A stretch of DNA of 23,895 bases from Hyphomicrobiales bacterium (GTDB taxonomy: Bacteria; Pseudomonadota; Alphaproteobacteria; Rhizobiales; JAJFHC01): assembly GCA_021775835.1 (NCBI GenBank), contig JAJFHC010000102.1, positions 1 to 23,895 on the forward strand, in the 5' to 3' direction. This document shows positions 14,003 to 22,312 of the stretch, piece after piece (the stretch's first letter is position 1; the number at the start of each line of letters is the position of its first letter). The position numbers and the translations under genes are program-made. The notes beneath the pieces are model-generated. The model did no database searches and was not told where the DNA came from. It saw nothing but the letters and a program-made list of their open reading frames with translations.

Positions 14003-15589
14003 ATGCTGAGAGTTCTCACGGCTTTTATGGCTTTTTTGATCTCAGTTTCGCTGGCTCATGCCGAAAAGCGCGTGGCGCTTGTGATCGGCAATTCCAGTTA
14101 CAAGCTGATCTCCCCTCTGGCCAACCCGAAAAACGATGCCGCCCTGATGGCTGCGACCTTGCAGGATGTGGGCTTTGAAGTGGTCACGGCAATCGATGTG
14201 GATATTCGTGACATGGGTCGCGCGGTGCGCAAATTCGGCAAGAGTCTGCGCAAGGCGGGCAAGGACGCGGTCGGCCTGTTTTATTACGCTGGTCACGGCA
14301 TCCAGTCCCAGGGCGTAAACTACCTGGTACCGCTTGGCGCTCAAATTGAGGACGAGGCGGACCTTGATATAGAGGCCTTCAGTGCCTCCGACGTGTTGCG
14401 TCAGATGGAAACTGCCGGCAATACGCTTAACCTCGTACTGCTCGATGCCTGCCGCAACAACCCAATGGCGAGCAGAGTGCGTTCAGGCGGGCGTGGTCTG
14501 GCGCGGATCGCTGCGGCATCAGGGTCGCTGATCGCGTTTTCCGCCGCGCCGGGACAAGTAGCAGCGGATGGGCGTGGAAAGAACTCTCCCTACACCGCAG
14601 CGTTTGTCGAAACTTTGCGCCAACCCGGCCTGACCGTCGAACAGGTGTTCAAACGCGTCCGCGTCAAGGTCGAGTCTCAGACCAATGGCCGCCAGACTCC
14701 ATGGGAAGAATCTTCCCTTCGCGGCGACTTCTATTTCGTACCGAAGAAAGCCTCACCGGCGGTTGATGAAGAAGAGCTGGCCTGGAACCTGGTCAAGGAC
14801 AGCAACGGTTTGTTGCCGGTGATGGCCTTCAGGCAGCGTTATCCCAACGGACGTTTTTCCGTGCAGGCGGCGGTGCTGTTGGATCGTCTTGAGCAGAAGA
14901 CGGCAGCGGACAAGGCCGCACACGACGCCAGACTGAAGGCTGTCGTGGAAGACGCTGCCGATTTCAAGGCGAAGAAGACTGAATTAGCTGCCTTGTCACC
15001 GTCCCGGAGTGAAACCGCTCCAGAGTCGATACCGCAGACTGCCGAACAAATGACGGCTCTCGGCCTTCGCTACGAAGACGGCAGTGGCATTCAACAGGAT
15101 CTTGCCAAGGCAGCCAAGTGGTACCGCGAAGCCGCAAACAAGGGTTATGCGGGCGCCAAGTACCGGCTGGGTCTTGCTTACTATCATGGCAGGGGCGTAA
15201 GTCGCAGCTGGTCGGAAGCTGCGATCCAGATCCTTGATGCCGTCAAGTTGAACCATGGACCGGCGGTCAACGCCTTGACCAAAAGTGACAGTCTTCGCGA
15301 TCCGGATTTTGTACGGGCGCTCCAGCAGCGCCTCAAAACCTTCGGCCTCTACACAGCGAGAATTGATGGCAAATGGGGAAGAGGCAGCCGGGATGGCGTG
15401 TTGGCACATTCCGGCCAGATTGCAAGTCATGACTCTGCAAAGAAGGTGACGCCAAAAACAACCAAGAAGAAAGCACGCAAGTCGAGTGCAGGAAAACTCC
15501 GTGTGCCCAAGACGGTTCGGAAGAAAAAAATCTCTGCAGCGTGCAAAATGCATCATCCGGGGAACCCTGAACAATGTACGGGATATTGA
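14003..15589 (+). CDS. Exported caspase-like (C14) protein with Sel1 repeats
   Basis: 528 residues from ATG 14003, chosen over ATG 13997 because GGAG at 13992-13995 is seven bases upstream. Residues 1-20 are a signal peptide (MLRVLTAFMAFLISVSLAHA), so the protein is periplasmic or secreted. Residues 21-245 form a caspase p20-like domain, with catalytic H98 in YYAGHGIQ and C150 in LLDACRNNP. Sel1/TPR-like repeats follow at about 346-410 (LGLRYEDGSGIQQDLAKAAK and YRLGLAYYHGRGVS). A peptidoglycan-binding-like stretch at 433-470 (LQQRLKTFGLYTARIDGKWG) is cut short. Next comes a lysine-rich tail at 479-510 and a final segment with two cysteines (AACKMHHPG, EQCTGY). The architecture of signal peptide, C14 and Sel1 recurs in alphaproteobacteria, but its function is not known. 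The substrate is unknown; bacterial orthocaspases usually cut after basic residues. Confidence 0.92.
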   Translation: MLRVLTAFMAFLISVSLAHAEKRVALVIGNSSYKLISPLANPKNDAALMAATLQDVGFEVVTAIDVDIRDMGRAVRKFGKSLRKAGKDAVGLFYYAGHGIQSQGVNYLVPLGAQIEDEADLDIEAFSASDVLRQMETAGNTLNLVLLDACRNNPMASRVRSGGRGLARIAAASGSLIAFSAAPGQVAADGRGKNSPYTAAFVETLRQPGLTVEQVFKRVRVKVESQTNGRQTPWEESSLRGDFYFVPKKASPAVDEEELAWNLVKDSNGLLPVMAFRQRYPNGRFSVQAAVLLDRLEQKTAADKAAHDARLKAVVEDAADFKAKKTELAALSPSRSETAPESIPQTAEQMTALGLRYEDGSGIQQDLAKAAKWYREAANKGYAGAKYRLGLAYYHGRGVSRSWSEAAIQILDAVKLNHGPAVNALTKSDSLRDPDFVRALQQRLKTFGLYTARIDGKWGRGSRDGVLAHSGQIASHDSAKKVTPKTTKKKARKSSAGKLRVPKTVRKKKISAACKMHHPGNPEQCTGY

Positions 15590-15621
15590 GATTAGAACTC
15601 GCCGACCTTTGACCCTGTTTG

Positions 15622-16146
15622 CTATGCCGACTCCAGCCTCAACCGCGCAATCTTGTTGATCTGCTCCAGCGCAGTGGCAAACTCGGTTTCCGGATCGTTC
15701 GCTATCCGCTGCTCGAACGCATCAAGGATCATATGTCGGTCGAGACCTTTGACCGCGATAATGAACGGAAAGCTGAATTTTTCCGTGTAAGCCGTGTTGA
15801 GGGTTTGGAAGCGCGCGAACTCTTCCGCTGAGCATTGATCGAGCCCGGCTCCGGCCTGTTCGCTGGTTGACTCCTCCGTCAGTTCGCCGCGCAGGGCGGC
15901 CTTGCCGGCAAGGTCCGGATGGGCGCGGATAAGGGTGAGTTTCGCATCGTCGTCAGCAGCGTCCAGCGCGGCTGCCATGGCGGCGGCAAGGCCCGACGGC
16001 GTGTCGTGGGTACCGGTCAGCCCGATGTCCCAGACGGCTTCCGCAATCCATGGGGAATGCTCGTAGATGCCGCCGTAACGGCTGACGAACGCCTCGCGTC
16101 CCAGAGCCGAAATCGGGGGAATAGGGGAATTGTCCGTTGCAGTCAT
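15622..16146 (-). CDS. uraD: 2-oxo-4-hydroxy-4-carboxy-5-ureidoimidazoline (OHCU) decarboxylase
   Basis: 174 residues. It catalyses the last step from urate to (S)-allantoin: decarboxylation of OHCU, the product of HIU hydrolase. Family residues visible are H76 in RAHPDLAGKAAL, E97 in the TSEQAGAGLD segment, FSFPFIIAVKG at about 124-134, and the final QRIANDPETE and IARLRL segments. ATG 16146 is the start, preceded by CGGAG at six bases on the minus strand; an upstream in-frame ATG adds 16 unlikely residues. It is divergent from hiuH, whose product supplies its substrate, with a 294-bp gap. It converges with the caspase-like gene, 32 bp apart. Confidence 0.95.
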   Translation of the reverse strand: MTATDNSPIPPISALGREAFVSRYGGIYEHSPWIAEAVWDIGLTGTHDTPSGLAAAMAAALDAADDDAKLTLIRAHPDLAGKAALRGELTEESTSEQAGAGLDQCSAEEFARFQTLNTAYTEKFSFPFIIAVKGLDRHMILDAFEQRIANDPETEFATALEQINKIARLRLESA

Positions 16147-16440
16147 TGCGGTCTCCGTCGTGTCGCGCCATCTCGCCGTCAACTGTGACGACACGGGCTG
16201 TCTTCCAAGCGGTTGTGGAATCTACCATTTATCGGAAATCTTTATAAACCGGATTATTATCAAAAAAAATTTGAAAGTATTGCCAAACCGGCTGCACTTC
16301 ACAACAATGGCTCATGGTGCCACGCTGAAGGAATTCGACACGAGGGTTAAGTTCCCGGAAAATAGAGGAACGAACCATCGACCAGGAAACGTTGGCGGAC
16401 GGCACGATGAACAGATCGGCTCCGCAAGAGGATGGGAACC
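16147..16440. promoter_or_regulatory. Divergent promoter region of uraD and the hiuH-xdh operon
   Basis: This is the longest gene-free stretch of the window. The central 16220-16280 is clearly AT-rich against its surroundings (for example AATCTTTATAAACCGGATTA and a run of eight A). That fits promoters firing in both directions. No clean operator palindrome or riboswitch could be assigned by eye. No regulator gene lies beside it. Confidence 0.5.
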
Positions 16441-16794
16441 ATGGGACGGCTTACTACGCATGTCCTCGATACCGCGCACGGTTGTCCAGGGCAGGGCATC
16501 GCGGTGCACCTTTGGCGGATTGATGGCACTGACCGCACACTAGTCGCGGAAAGCGTCACGAATGACGATGGACGCTGCGACGGTCCGGTTCTGGAAGGGT
16601 CTGATTTCACTGTCGGCATTTATGAGTTGTGCTTCGGCGCAGGCGCCTATTTCGAGGTGCGCGGCGCGGATCTCCCTGAACCCAAATTCCTCGACGACGT
16701 GGTCATCAGGTTCGGTATCGCCAGCCCCGATGAGCATTACCATGTGCCATTGCTGATCTCTCCGTTTTCCTATTCCACTTACAGGGGAAGTTGA
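16441..16794 (+). CDS. hiuH: 5-hydroxyisourate hydrolase (transthyretin-like)
   Basis: 117 residues, the exact usual size of bacterial HIU hydrolase. It hydrolyses 5-hydroxyisourate, made by urate oxidase, to OHCU. Active-site residues are H7 in LTTHVLDTAHG, R45 in NDDGRCDGP and the His-containing EHYHVPLLISPFSYSTYRGS, which ends in the YRGS tetrapeptide that separates these enzymes from transthyretin. ATG 16441 fits the family start (MGRLTTHVLD), with AGAGG nine bases before. An in-frame ATG at 16432 has no spaced ribosome site. The stop TGA overlaps the xdhA ATG by one base (TGATG), indicating translational coupling. Confidence 0.96.
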   Translation: MGRLTTHVLDTAHGCPGQGIAVHLWRIDGTDRTLVAESVTNDDGRCDGPVLEGSDFTVGIYELCFGAGAYFEVRGADLPEPKFLDDVVIRFGIASPDEHYHVPLLISPFSYSTYRGS

Positions 16795-18290
16795 TGCGCG
16801 CCAAGGTACAGTTCCTGCTGGGTGACCAGCCCCGGGTGATCGAGGACATCGATCCCACGATGACCGTCCTTGAATACCTGCGTGGCCCCGGGCACCGGAC
16901 CGGCACCAAGGAAGGCTGTGCGGAAGGCGACTGCGGCGCCTGCACGGTCGTCCTGGCAGAGTCCAACGAAAACGGGGAAGGCCTAAACTACCGGGCCGTG
17001 AACTCCTGCATACAGTTTGTTCCCTCGCTGGACGGCAAGCAGCTGATCACCGTCGAGGATCTCAAAGCAAAAAATGGCCAGCTTCACCCGGTGCAGGAAG
17101 CCATGTGTAGCGCCGAGGCGTCCCAGTGCGGGTTCTGCACGCCGGGGATCGTCATGTCCCTGTTTGCCATGGACCGGAACACTTCCACCGATGCTCTCGA
17201 AGAGGGCGCCACCAACGATCACATCAAGGATACCCTGGCCGGCAACCTGTGCCGCTGCACCGGATACGGCCCGATCCTGACCGCTGCGGGATCCATTAGA
17301 AAAGACAGTGACGACAAGTTTTCAGCGGCTGAGGGCAGTGTTCTCGAACAGCTCAAGACTTATGCAGCTGACGAGATGATGGGACTGCGGACACCAAAAC
17401 AGTCATACTATGCGCCCCGGACAATTGCCGAATTGAACGGCCTCTTGAGCGACATGCCCCACGCCCAGATTATCGCGGGCCTGACCGACGTCGGCCTCTG
17501 GGTAACCAAGCAGCACCGTGAGCTGAGTTCCCTGATTTCGATCAGTGCCATTGCCGAACTCAAGGAAATTTCGATAACGGAAAAGCACATCGACATCGGC
17601 GCCGGGGTCACCTTGAGCGAAGCGCACGAAACGCTGGCGTCTTACTATCCCGACTTCGATGAATTCATCCGCCGGTTTGCTTCCGTCCAGATCCGCAATG
17701 CCGGAACTGTAGGCGGCAACATCGCCAACGGTTCGCCCATCGGCGACCTGCCACCGGCTCTCATTGCCCTCAATGCCACGCTCGTGCTGCGCAAGGACGA
17801 AAGCACACGCGAAATTCCCCTGGAGGAATTCTTCATCGAATATGGCAAGCAGGACCGCCAGCTTGGTGAGTTCGTGGAGCGCGTTCTCGTGCCGTTGCCC
17901 CGCGATGACGAGGCGTTTGCCTGCTACAAATTGTCAAAGCGTTTCGAGCAGGACATTTCAGCAGTATGCGCTGCCTTCCGGGTGCGTGTGGAGGACGGAC
18001 AGGTCTCCGAAGTCCGGGTCGCCTTCGGTGGCATGGCCGGAACCCCGAAACGGGCACGGTCTTGCGAAGCGGCAATGTTCGGACAGCCGTGGACGGAAGC
18101 CACTGTCAGGAACGCCATGGCGTCCTTGAACGGCGACTTCACGCCGATGTCCGACATGCGCAGTTCGGCCGCGTATCGCAGCATGGCCGCGCGCAATCTC
18201 TTGATGAAATTTTATCTCGAGACGACCGATCAGGCGCCGGAACAGCGTGTGTCCGAAATGACGGGAGGCAGACATGGCCATATTGGGTAA
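16794..18290 (+). CDS. xdhA: Xanthine dehydrogenase small subunit (2Fe-2S and FAD)
   Basis: 498 residues. The N-terminal part (about 1-165) has two 2Fe-2S clusters: the plant-type set GCAEGDCGACTVVL (C42, C47, C50) and the helical set SQCGFCTPGIVMSL with GNLCRCTGYGPI. The FAD domain (about 200-380) contains GTVGGNIANGSPIGDLPPAL, typical of the vanillyl-alcohol-oxidase-like fold, and a CO-dehydrogenase flavoprotein C-terminal domain follows. It passes electrons from the molybdenum subunit (XdhB) to FAD and on to NAD+. The ATG at 16794 shares one base with the hiuH stop and has GGGGA five bases upstream. The 3' end overlaps xdhB by 17 bp. Confidence 0.96.
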   Translation: MRAKVQFLLGDQPRVIEDIDPTMTVLEYLRGPGHRTGTKEGCAEGDCGACTVVLAESNENGEGLNYRAVNSCIQFVPSLDGKQLITVEDLKAKNGQLHPVQEAMCSAEASQCGFCTPGIVMSLFAMDRNTSTDALEEGATNDHIKDTLAGNLCRCTGYGPILTAAGSIRKDSDDKFSAAEGSVLEQLKTYAADEMMGLRTPKQSYYAPRTIAELNGLLSDMPHAQIIAGLTDVGLWVTKQHRELSSLISISAIAELKEISITEKHIDIGAGVTLSEAHETLASYYPDFDEFIRRFASVQIRNAGTVGGNIANGSPIGDLPPALIALNATLVLRKDESTREIPLEEFFIEYGKQDRQLGEFVERVLVPLPRDDEAFACYKLSKRFEQDISAVCAAFRVRVEDGQVSEVRVAFGGMAGTPKRARSCEAAMFGQPWTEATVRNAMASLNGDFTPMSDMRSSAAYRSMAARNLLMKFYLETTDQAPEQRVSEMTGGRHGHIG

Positions 18291-20607
18291 GTCGGTCGAC
18301 CAGATCCGCGGCGCGGTCCACAAGCCCTGGCGCCACGACAGTGCCAACAAGCATGTGGCAGGCGAGGCCGTTTACATCGACGACATCCCGGAACCCACCC
18401 GGTTGCTGCATGTCTACATTGCCATGAGCGAGCGCGCCCATGCCCGCATAACGGATATGGATCTTTCCGCGGTCCGCGCCGAACCCGGTGTTGCGTGCGT
18501 GCTGACGGCCGGCGATATCCCGGGCCAGAACGATTGCAGTCCGATCATGGGCGACGACCCTGTCTTCGCCGAAGGTCTGGTCGAATATGTCGGTCAGTCG
18601 ATCTTTGCGGTCGCTGCCGAAGACATCAAGACCGCCCGCCGTGCAGCGGCGAAGGCGGTCGTCACCTATGAAGATCTGGACGCCATCCTCGATGTCGATG
18701 CGGCGATGGCGGCTGAACAGTTCGTTCTGCCGCCCCACGAAATGCAACTGGGCAACGCAGACGCCGCCATGGAGCGTTGCGATCATCGCCTTAAAGGCCG
18801 CATCAGGATTGGCGGCCAGGATCACTTCTATCTGGAAGGCATGATCGCGATGGCGGTGCCGGGCGAGGATGACGACATGCTTGTCTATTCGTCGACCCAG
18901 CATCCAAGTGAAGTCCAGCACAACGTGGCCAAGATGCTGGCCGTGCCCGACAACGCCGTCACGGTCGAGATCCGGCGCATGGGCGGCGGTTTTGGCGGCA
19001 AGGAAAGCCAGCCGGCTCTCATGGCGTCGATTGCCGCATTGACGGCACTGAAGACAGGCCGGCCGGCCAAGCTACGGCTGGACCGTGACGACGACATGAT
19101 CATGACAGGAAAACGACACGACTTCCGGGTCGACTACGAAGTCGGGTTCGACAGGGCAGGCCGGATCGGTGCGATCACCTTCGACATGGCGGCACGGTGC
19201 GGCATGTCGGCAGATCTTTCCGCCTCCATCTGCGACCGCGCCATGTTCCACGCCGACAATTGCTATTTCCTCGAAAACGTCCGGATAACCTCTCATCGTT
19301 GCAAGACCAACACGGTTTCCAACACAGCCTTCAGGGGTTTTGGCGGACCCCAGGGCATGGTCGCCATCGAACGGGTGATGGACGACATTGCGATCCATCT
19401 GAAGGCAGATCCCCTGAACGTGCGCAGCGCGAATTTCTACGGCAAGGACAACCGCAACAAGACCCCCTACCACATGATCGTGGAGGACAATGTCGCGCCC
19501 GAACTGGTCATGGAGTTGCAGAACAAGGCCGATTACCGGGCCAGGCGTCATGCCGTGCGGGAGTTCAATGCCGCCAACCGCTGGCAGAAGAAGGGCATTG
19601 CCCTGACACCGGTCAAATTCGGCATCTCGTTTACGGCGACCCACCTGAATCAGGCAGGCGCCCTTGTCCATGTGTACAAGGACGGCAGCGTGCATCTCAA
19701 CCACGGCGGCACCGAGATGGGCCAGGGCCTTTTCGTCAAGGTCGCCCAGGTGGTCGCCGAAGAATTTCAGATTGATATCGACAAGGTGAAGATCACGGCG
19801 ACGACGACGGCCAAGGTGCCCAATACGTCGGCGACCGCTGCATCATCTGGCAGCGACCTTAACGGCATGGCCGCACGGGCTGCCGCGCACACCATCAAGG
19901 ATCGCCTCATCGCCCATGCGTCGCATACCTACAACGTGCCCCGTGACGCGGTTGTGTTTTCGCCCAACCGGGTCCGCATCGGCAATCAGGAAATGACGTT
20001 TGCCGAACTGGTCAACGACGCCTACATGGCGCGGGTGTCGCTCTCATCGACAGGCTTTTACCGGACACCGAAAATCTACTACGACCGCGACATCGCCCGT
20101 GGCCGGCCGTTCTACTATTTCTCCTACGGTGCTGCGGTGAGCGAGGTGATTGTCGATGTCCTGACAGGCGAGTACCGGGTTACCCGTGTCGATGTGCTCC
20201 ACGATTGCGGCGAATCGCTGAACCCGACGATCGACCTGGGCCAGATTGAAGGCGGTTTCATCCAGGGCATGGGCTGGCTTACCACCGAGGAGTTGTGGTG
20301 GGACGAGGCTGGCAACCTGAAAACCCACGCGCCGTCGACCTACAAGATCCCCACAAGCGGCGATCGACCCAACGAGTTCAATATTGCGATCTGGGACAAA
20401 GGCAAAAACAAGGAAGACACGATCTATCGCTCAAAGGCCGTTGGCGAACCACCGCTGATGTTGGCGATTTCGGTGCTCTCGGCCCTGACCGACGCGGTTT
20501 CCAGTGTTTCTGACTACGCGGCCTGTCCCGACCTCGATGCGCCGGCGACACCGGAACGCGTCCTGACGGCAATCGAGGCCATGAATCAGCTTGAGGGCCA
20601 GGGGTGA
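18274..20607 (+). CDS. xdhB: Xanthine dehydrogenase molybdopterin-binding large subunit
   Basis: 777 residues, close in size and sequence style to the R. capsulatus XdhB-type subunit. It holds the molybdopterin cofactor and oxidises hypoxanthine and xanthine to urate. The key active-site residues are all present: Q209 in SSTQHPSEVQ, E244 in GGGFGGKESQ, R354 in NTAFRGFGGPQGM and E725 in KAVGEPPLML. Cofactor-binding motif GGTEMGQGLFVKV and ATAASSGSDLNGMA are also visible. ATG 18274 has GGAGG six bases upstream and overlaps xdhA by 17 bp. Its TGA stop shares a base with the xdhC ATG. The substrate call is firm because of the conserved Glu/Arg set and the xdhC, guaD, hiuH and uraD neighbours. Confidence 0.97.
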   Translation: MAILGKSVDQIRGAVHKPWRHDSANKHVAGEAVYIDDIPEPTRLLHVYIAMSERAHARITDMDLSAVRAEPGVACVLTAGDIPGQNDCSPIMGDDPVFAEGLVEYVGQSIFAVAAEDIKTARRAAAKAVVTYEDLDAILDVDAAMAAEQFVLPPHEMQLGNADAAMERCDHRLKGRIRIGGQDHFYLEGMIAMAVPGEDDDMLVYSSTQHPSEVQHNVAKMLAVPDNAVTVEIRRMGGGFGGKESQPALMASIAALTALKTGRPAKLRLDRDDDMIMTGKRHDFRVDYEVGFDRAGRIGAITFDMAARCGMSADLSASICDRAMFHADNCYFLENVRITSHRCKTNTVSNTAFRGFGGPQGMVAIERVMDDIAIHLKADPLNVRSANFYGKDNRNKTPYHMIVEDNVAPELVMELQNKADYRARRHAVREFNAANRWQKKGIALTPVKFGISFTATHLNQAGALVHVYKDGSVHLNHGGTEMGQGLFVKVAQVVAEEFQIDIDKVKITATTTAKVPNTSATAASSGSDLNGMAARAAAHTIKDRLIAHASHTYNVPRDAVVFSPNRVRIGNQEMTFAELVNDAYMARVSLSSTGFYRTPKIYYDRDIARGRPFYYFSYGAAVSEVIVDVLTGEYRVTRVDVLHDCGESLNPTIDLGQIEGGFIQGMGWLTTEELWWDEAGNLKTHAPSTYKIPTSGDRPNEFNIAIWDKGKNKEDTIYRSKAVGEPPLMLAISVLSALTDAVSSVSDYAACPDLDAPATPERVLTAIEAMNQLEGQG

Positions 20608-21671
20608 TGAGAAACTGGTATCGCCAACTGCTCCGTGAACTCCATACAGGCCATGCGGCCATGGTCGTTCATGTGGTCGAAGCCAAGGGCTCCATCCCCC
20701 GTGAGGCCGGCGCCCGCATGATCGTGACCGAGGCCTCTTTCACGGGCACCATTGGCGGCGGACAGCTTGAATACGAAGCTCTGGCCACGGCACGCCGGGC
20801 ATTGTGTGCTGGCGGGGCAGGCGCTGTTGAAGGCCACGCTCTCGGACCGGCCCTGTCACAATGCTGCGGCGGTGTGGCAACGCTTGCCTATGAACCGTTT
20901 TCACCGGCGGATGGCGCTTGGATCGAGCGTCTGATCAAGGCGTCGGAAGGGCCGTTTGATGTCTATCGAACCGTTCGCATCGGCAGTGGCGGTTTGCAGG
21001 AACGCGGATTTTCCACAAGCGAAGACGGCTTTGCGGGAACGCCGGAATGGGCCGTTGATTTGCACCATGACTTGACACCTGGCATCGACCTGTCGGTTCG
21101 CACGGGCCTTGGCGGTGGCAGCCTTGGATTTCTCGAAAGGGCAAACCCTGTCGGACAACCCTTGTGGATATTTGGCGCGGGACACGTGGGCCAGGCCGTG
21201 GTCAAGGCTTTGGCTGACCTGCCGTTCGACATCACGTGGATCGATGGCCGAGCCGGGATGTTTCCCGAAGCGGTGCCGTCGTCGGTCAGGGTACTGGAAC
21301 TGGCGATGCCTGAACTGATTGTCGATGAAGCCCCTAAGGGCACGATGTTCCTGGTCATGACCCACAGCCATCCGCTGGATCAGGATGTCTGCGAAGCGGT
21401 CCTGCGACGCGGTGATGCCACCTACGTGGGCCTGATCGGTTCGGAGACCAAACGGGCAAGATTCAGGAAACGATTGAGTGCGAACGGGATCACGGCAGAC
21501 ACACTCGACACGCTTGTTTGCCCGATCGGCCGACCGGAAATCAAAGGCAAGGAGCCAGCAACAATCGCTGCCTCTGTTGCAGCCGACCTGCTGATCCGGC
21601 TTGAAGAAACGCAAGGTATCGATGTGGCCGCTGATACTGAAAAAGCGGCCATGACTGAGGAAACGAGATAA
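20607..21671 (+). CDS. xdhC: XdhC molybdenum-cofactor insertion/sulfuration chaperone
   Basis: 354 residues. XdhC binds molybdopterin cofactor, helps its sulfuration and inserts it into XdhB, and is not part of the mature enzyme. The N-terminal XdhC/CoxI domain has VVEAKGSIPREAGARMIV and TGTIGGGQLEYEAL, with the conserved cysteine pair in LSQCCGGVATLAYEP. The C-terminal Rossmann domain starts at PLWIFGAGHVGQAVVKAL and includes LVMTHSHPLDQ and YVGLIGSETKRARFRKRL. ATG 20607 is preferred over an in-frame GTG at 20604; either way its start overlaps the xdhB stop. The stop TAA shares its last base with the guaD ATG (TAATG), so the genes are translationally coupled. Confidence 0.95.
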   Translation: MRNWYRQLLRELHTGHAAMVVHVVEAKGSIPREAGARMIVTEASFTGTIGGGQLEYEALATARRALCAGGAGAVEGHALGPALSQCCGGVATLAYEPFSPADGAWIERLIKASEGPFDVYRTVRIGSGGLQERGFSTSEDGFAGTPEWAVDLHHDLTPGIDLSVRTGLGGGSLGFLERANPVGQPLWIFGAGHVGQAVVKALADLPFDITWIDGRAGMFPEAVPSSVRVLELAMPELIVDEAPKGTMFLVMTHSHPLDQDVCEAVLRRGDATYVGLIGSETKRARFRKRLSANGITADTLDTLVCPIGRPEIKGKEPATIAASVAADLLIRLEETQGIDVAADTEKAAMTEETR

Positions 21672-22156
21672 TGTGCGGGCATAGCAATGGCCACGATCAA
21701 CACATGTTGAGGGCAATCCAGCTGTCGGCCGAGCGCATGCGGGCCGGCAAGGGCGGACCCTTCGGAGCCGTGATCGTGAAAGACGGAGAGATCGTTGCCG
21801 AGGGGTTCAACCAGGTTACGACCTCCAACGATCCGACAGCTCATGCCGAAGTCATGGCAATTCGCCGGGCCTGCGAAGCACTCGATACGTTTTCGCTTGA
21901 AGGCTGCACAATCTACACAAGCTGCGAGCCCTGTCCCATGTGCCTGTCGGCGATCTACTGGGCAAGGCTTGAGGCGATCTATTTTGCCAACACGCGTGAG
22001 GATGCAGCCGATATCGGTTTCGATGACGATTTCCTTTATCGCGAAATTCCCAAGCCGTTGTCGGAGCGTCAGATTCTGACGGAAAAAATTGACCTGACCG
22101 AAGCCAGGGATGTGTTCGAGGAGTGGCGGGTGAAGCCGGACAAGGTGATGTACTAG
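21671..22156 (+). CDS. guaD: Guanine deaminase (cytidine-deaminase fold)
   Basis: 161 residues. It is strongly like Bacillus GuaD, and not a tRNA adenosine deaminase, in GGPFGAVIVKDGEIVAEG, TTSNDPTAHAEVMAIRRAC, CEPCPMCLSAIYWARLEAIY and a C-terminal tyrosine-ending tail (KPDKVMY). Zinc ligands are H58, C88 and C91, with catalytic E60 in HAE. It converts guanine to xanthine plus ammonia, feeding XdhABC. It is the last gene of the tightly overlapping hiuH-xdhABC-guaD cluster, and the fit to that pathway supports guanine as substrate over cytidine or adenine. A 156-bp gap separates it from the transporter genes. Confidence 0.92.
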   Translation: MCGHSNGHDQHMLRAIQLSAERMRAGKGGPFGAVIVKDGEIVAEGFNQVTTSNDPTAHAEVMAIRRACEALDTFSLEGCTIYTSCEPCPMCLSAIYWARLEAIYFANTREDAADIGFDDDFLYREIPKPLSERQILTEKIDLTEARDVFEEWRVKPDKVMY

Positions 22157-22176
22157 ATCAAATTACCTACGTTCGT

Positions 22177-22205
22177 AGAGCGCAGGCTGCTCTGGAATTG
22201 TTTTT
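22177..22205 (+). terminator. Possible weak intrinsic terminator after guaD
   Basis: AGAGC (22177-22181) and GCTCT (22189-22193) form a 5-bp stem with a 7-nt loop, followed four bases later by the T-rich TTGTTTTT. It begins 20 bp after the guaD stop. The short stem makes it weak; it could be partly read through into the transporter genes. Confidence 0.35.
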
Positions 22206-22256
22206 AGGACAGCAGGTTCGCGGTGGCGTGGACGCAGGCTGTCTTAGGGTGGATTT

Positions 22257-22290
22257 GCAAACGAATTTCACGGTGGGGACCGGCGTTTGC
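22257..22290. repeat. Inverted repeat upstream of the ABC transporter gene
   Basis: GCAAACG (22257-22263) and CGTTTGC (22284-22290) are perfect inverted repeats with a 20-bp spacer, ending 10 bp before the GGGAGGGAG ribosome site. They could form a leader hairpin or a regulator-binding site controlling the transporter. Confidence 0.35.
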
Positions 22291-22312
22291 ATCAAAATGG
22301 GAGGGAGATGGC

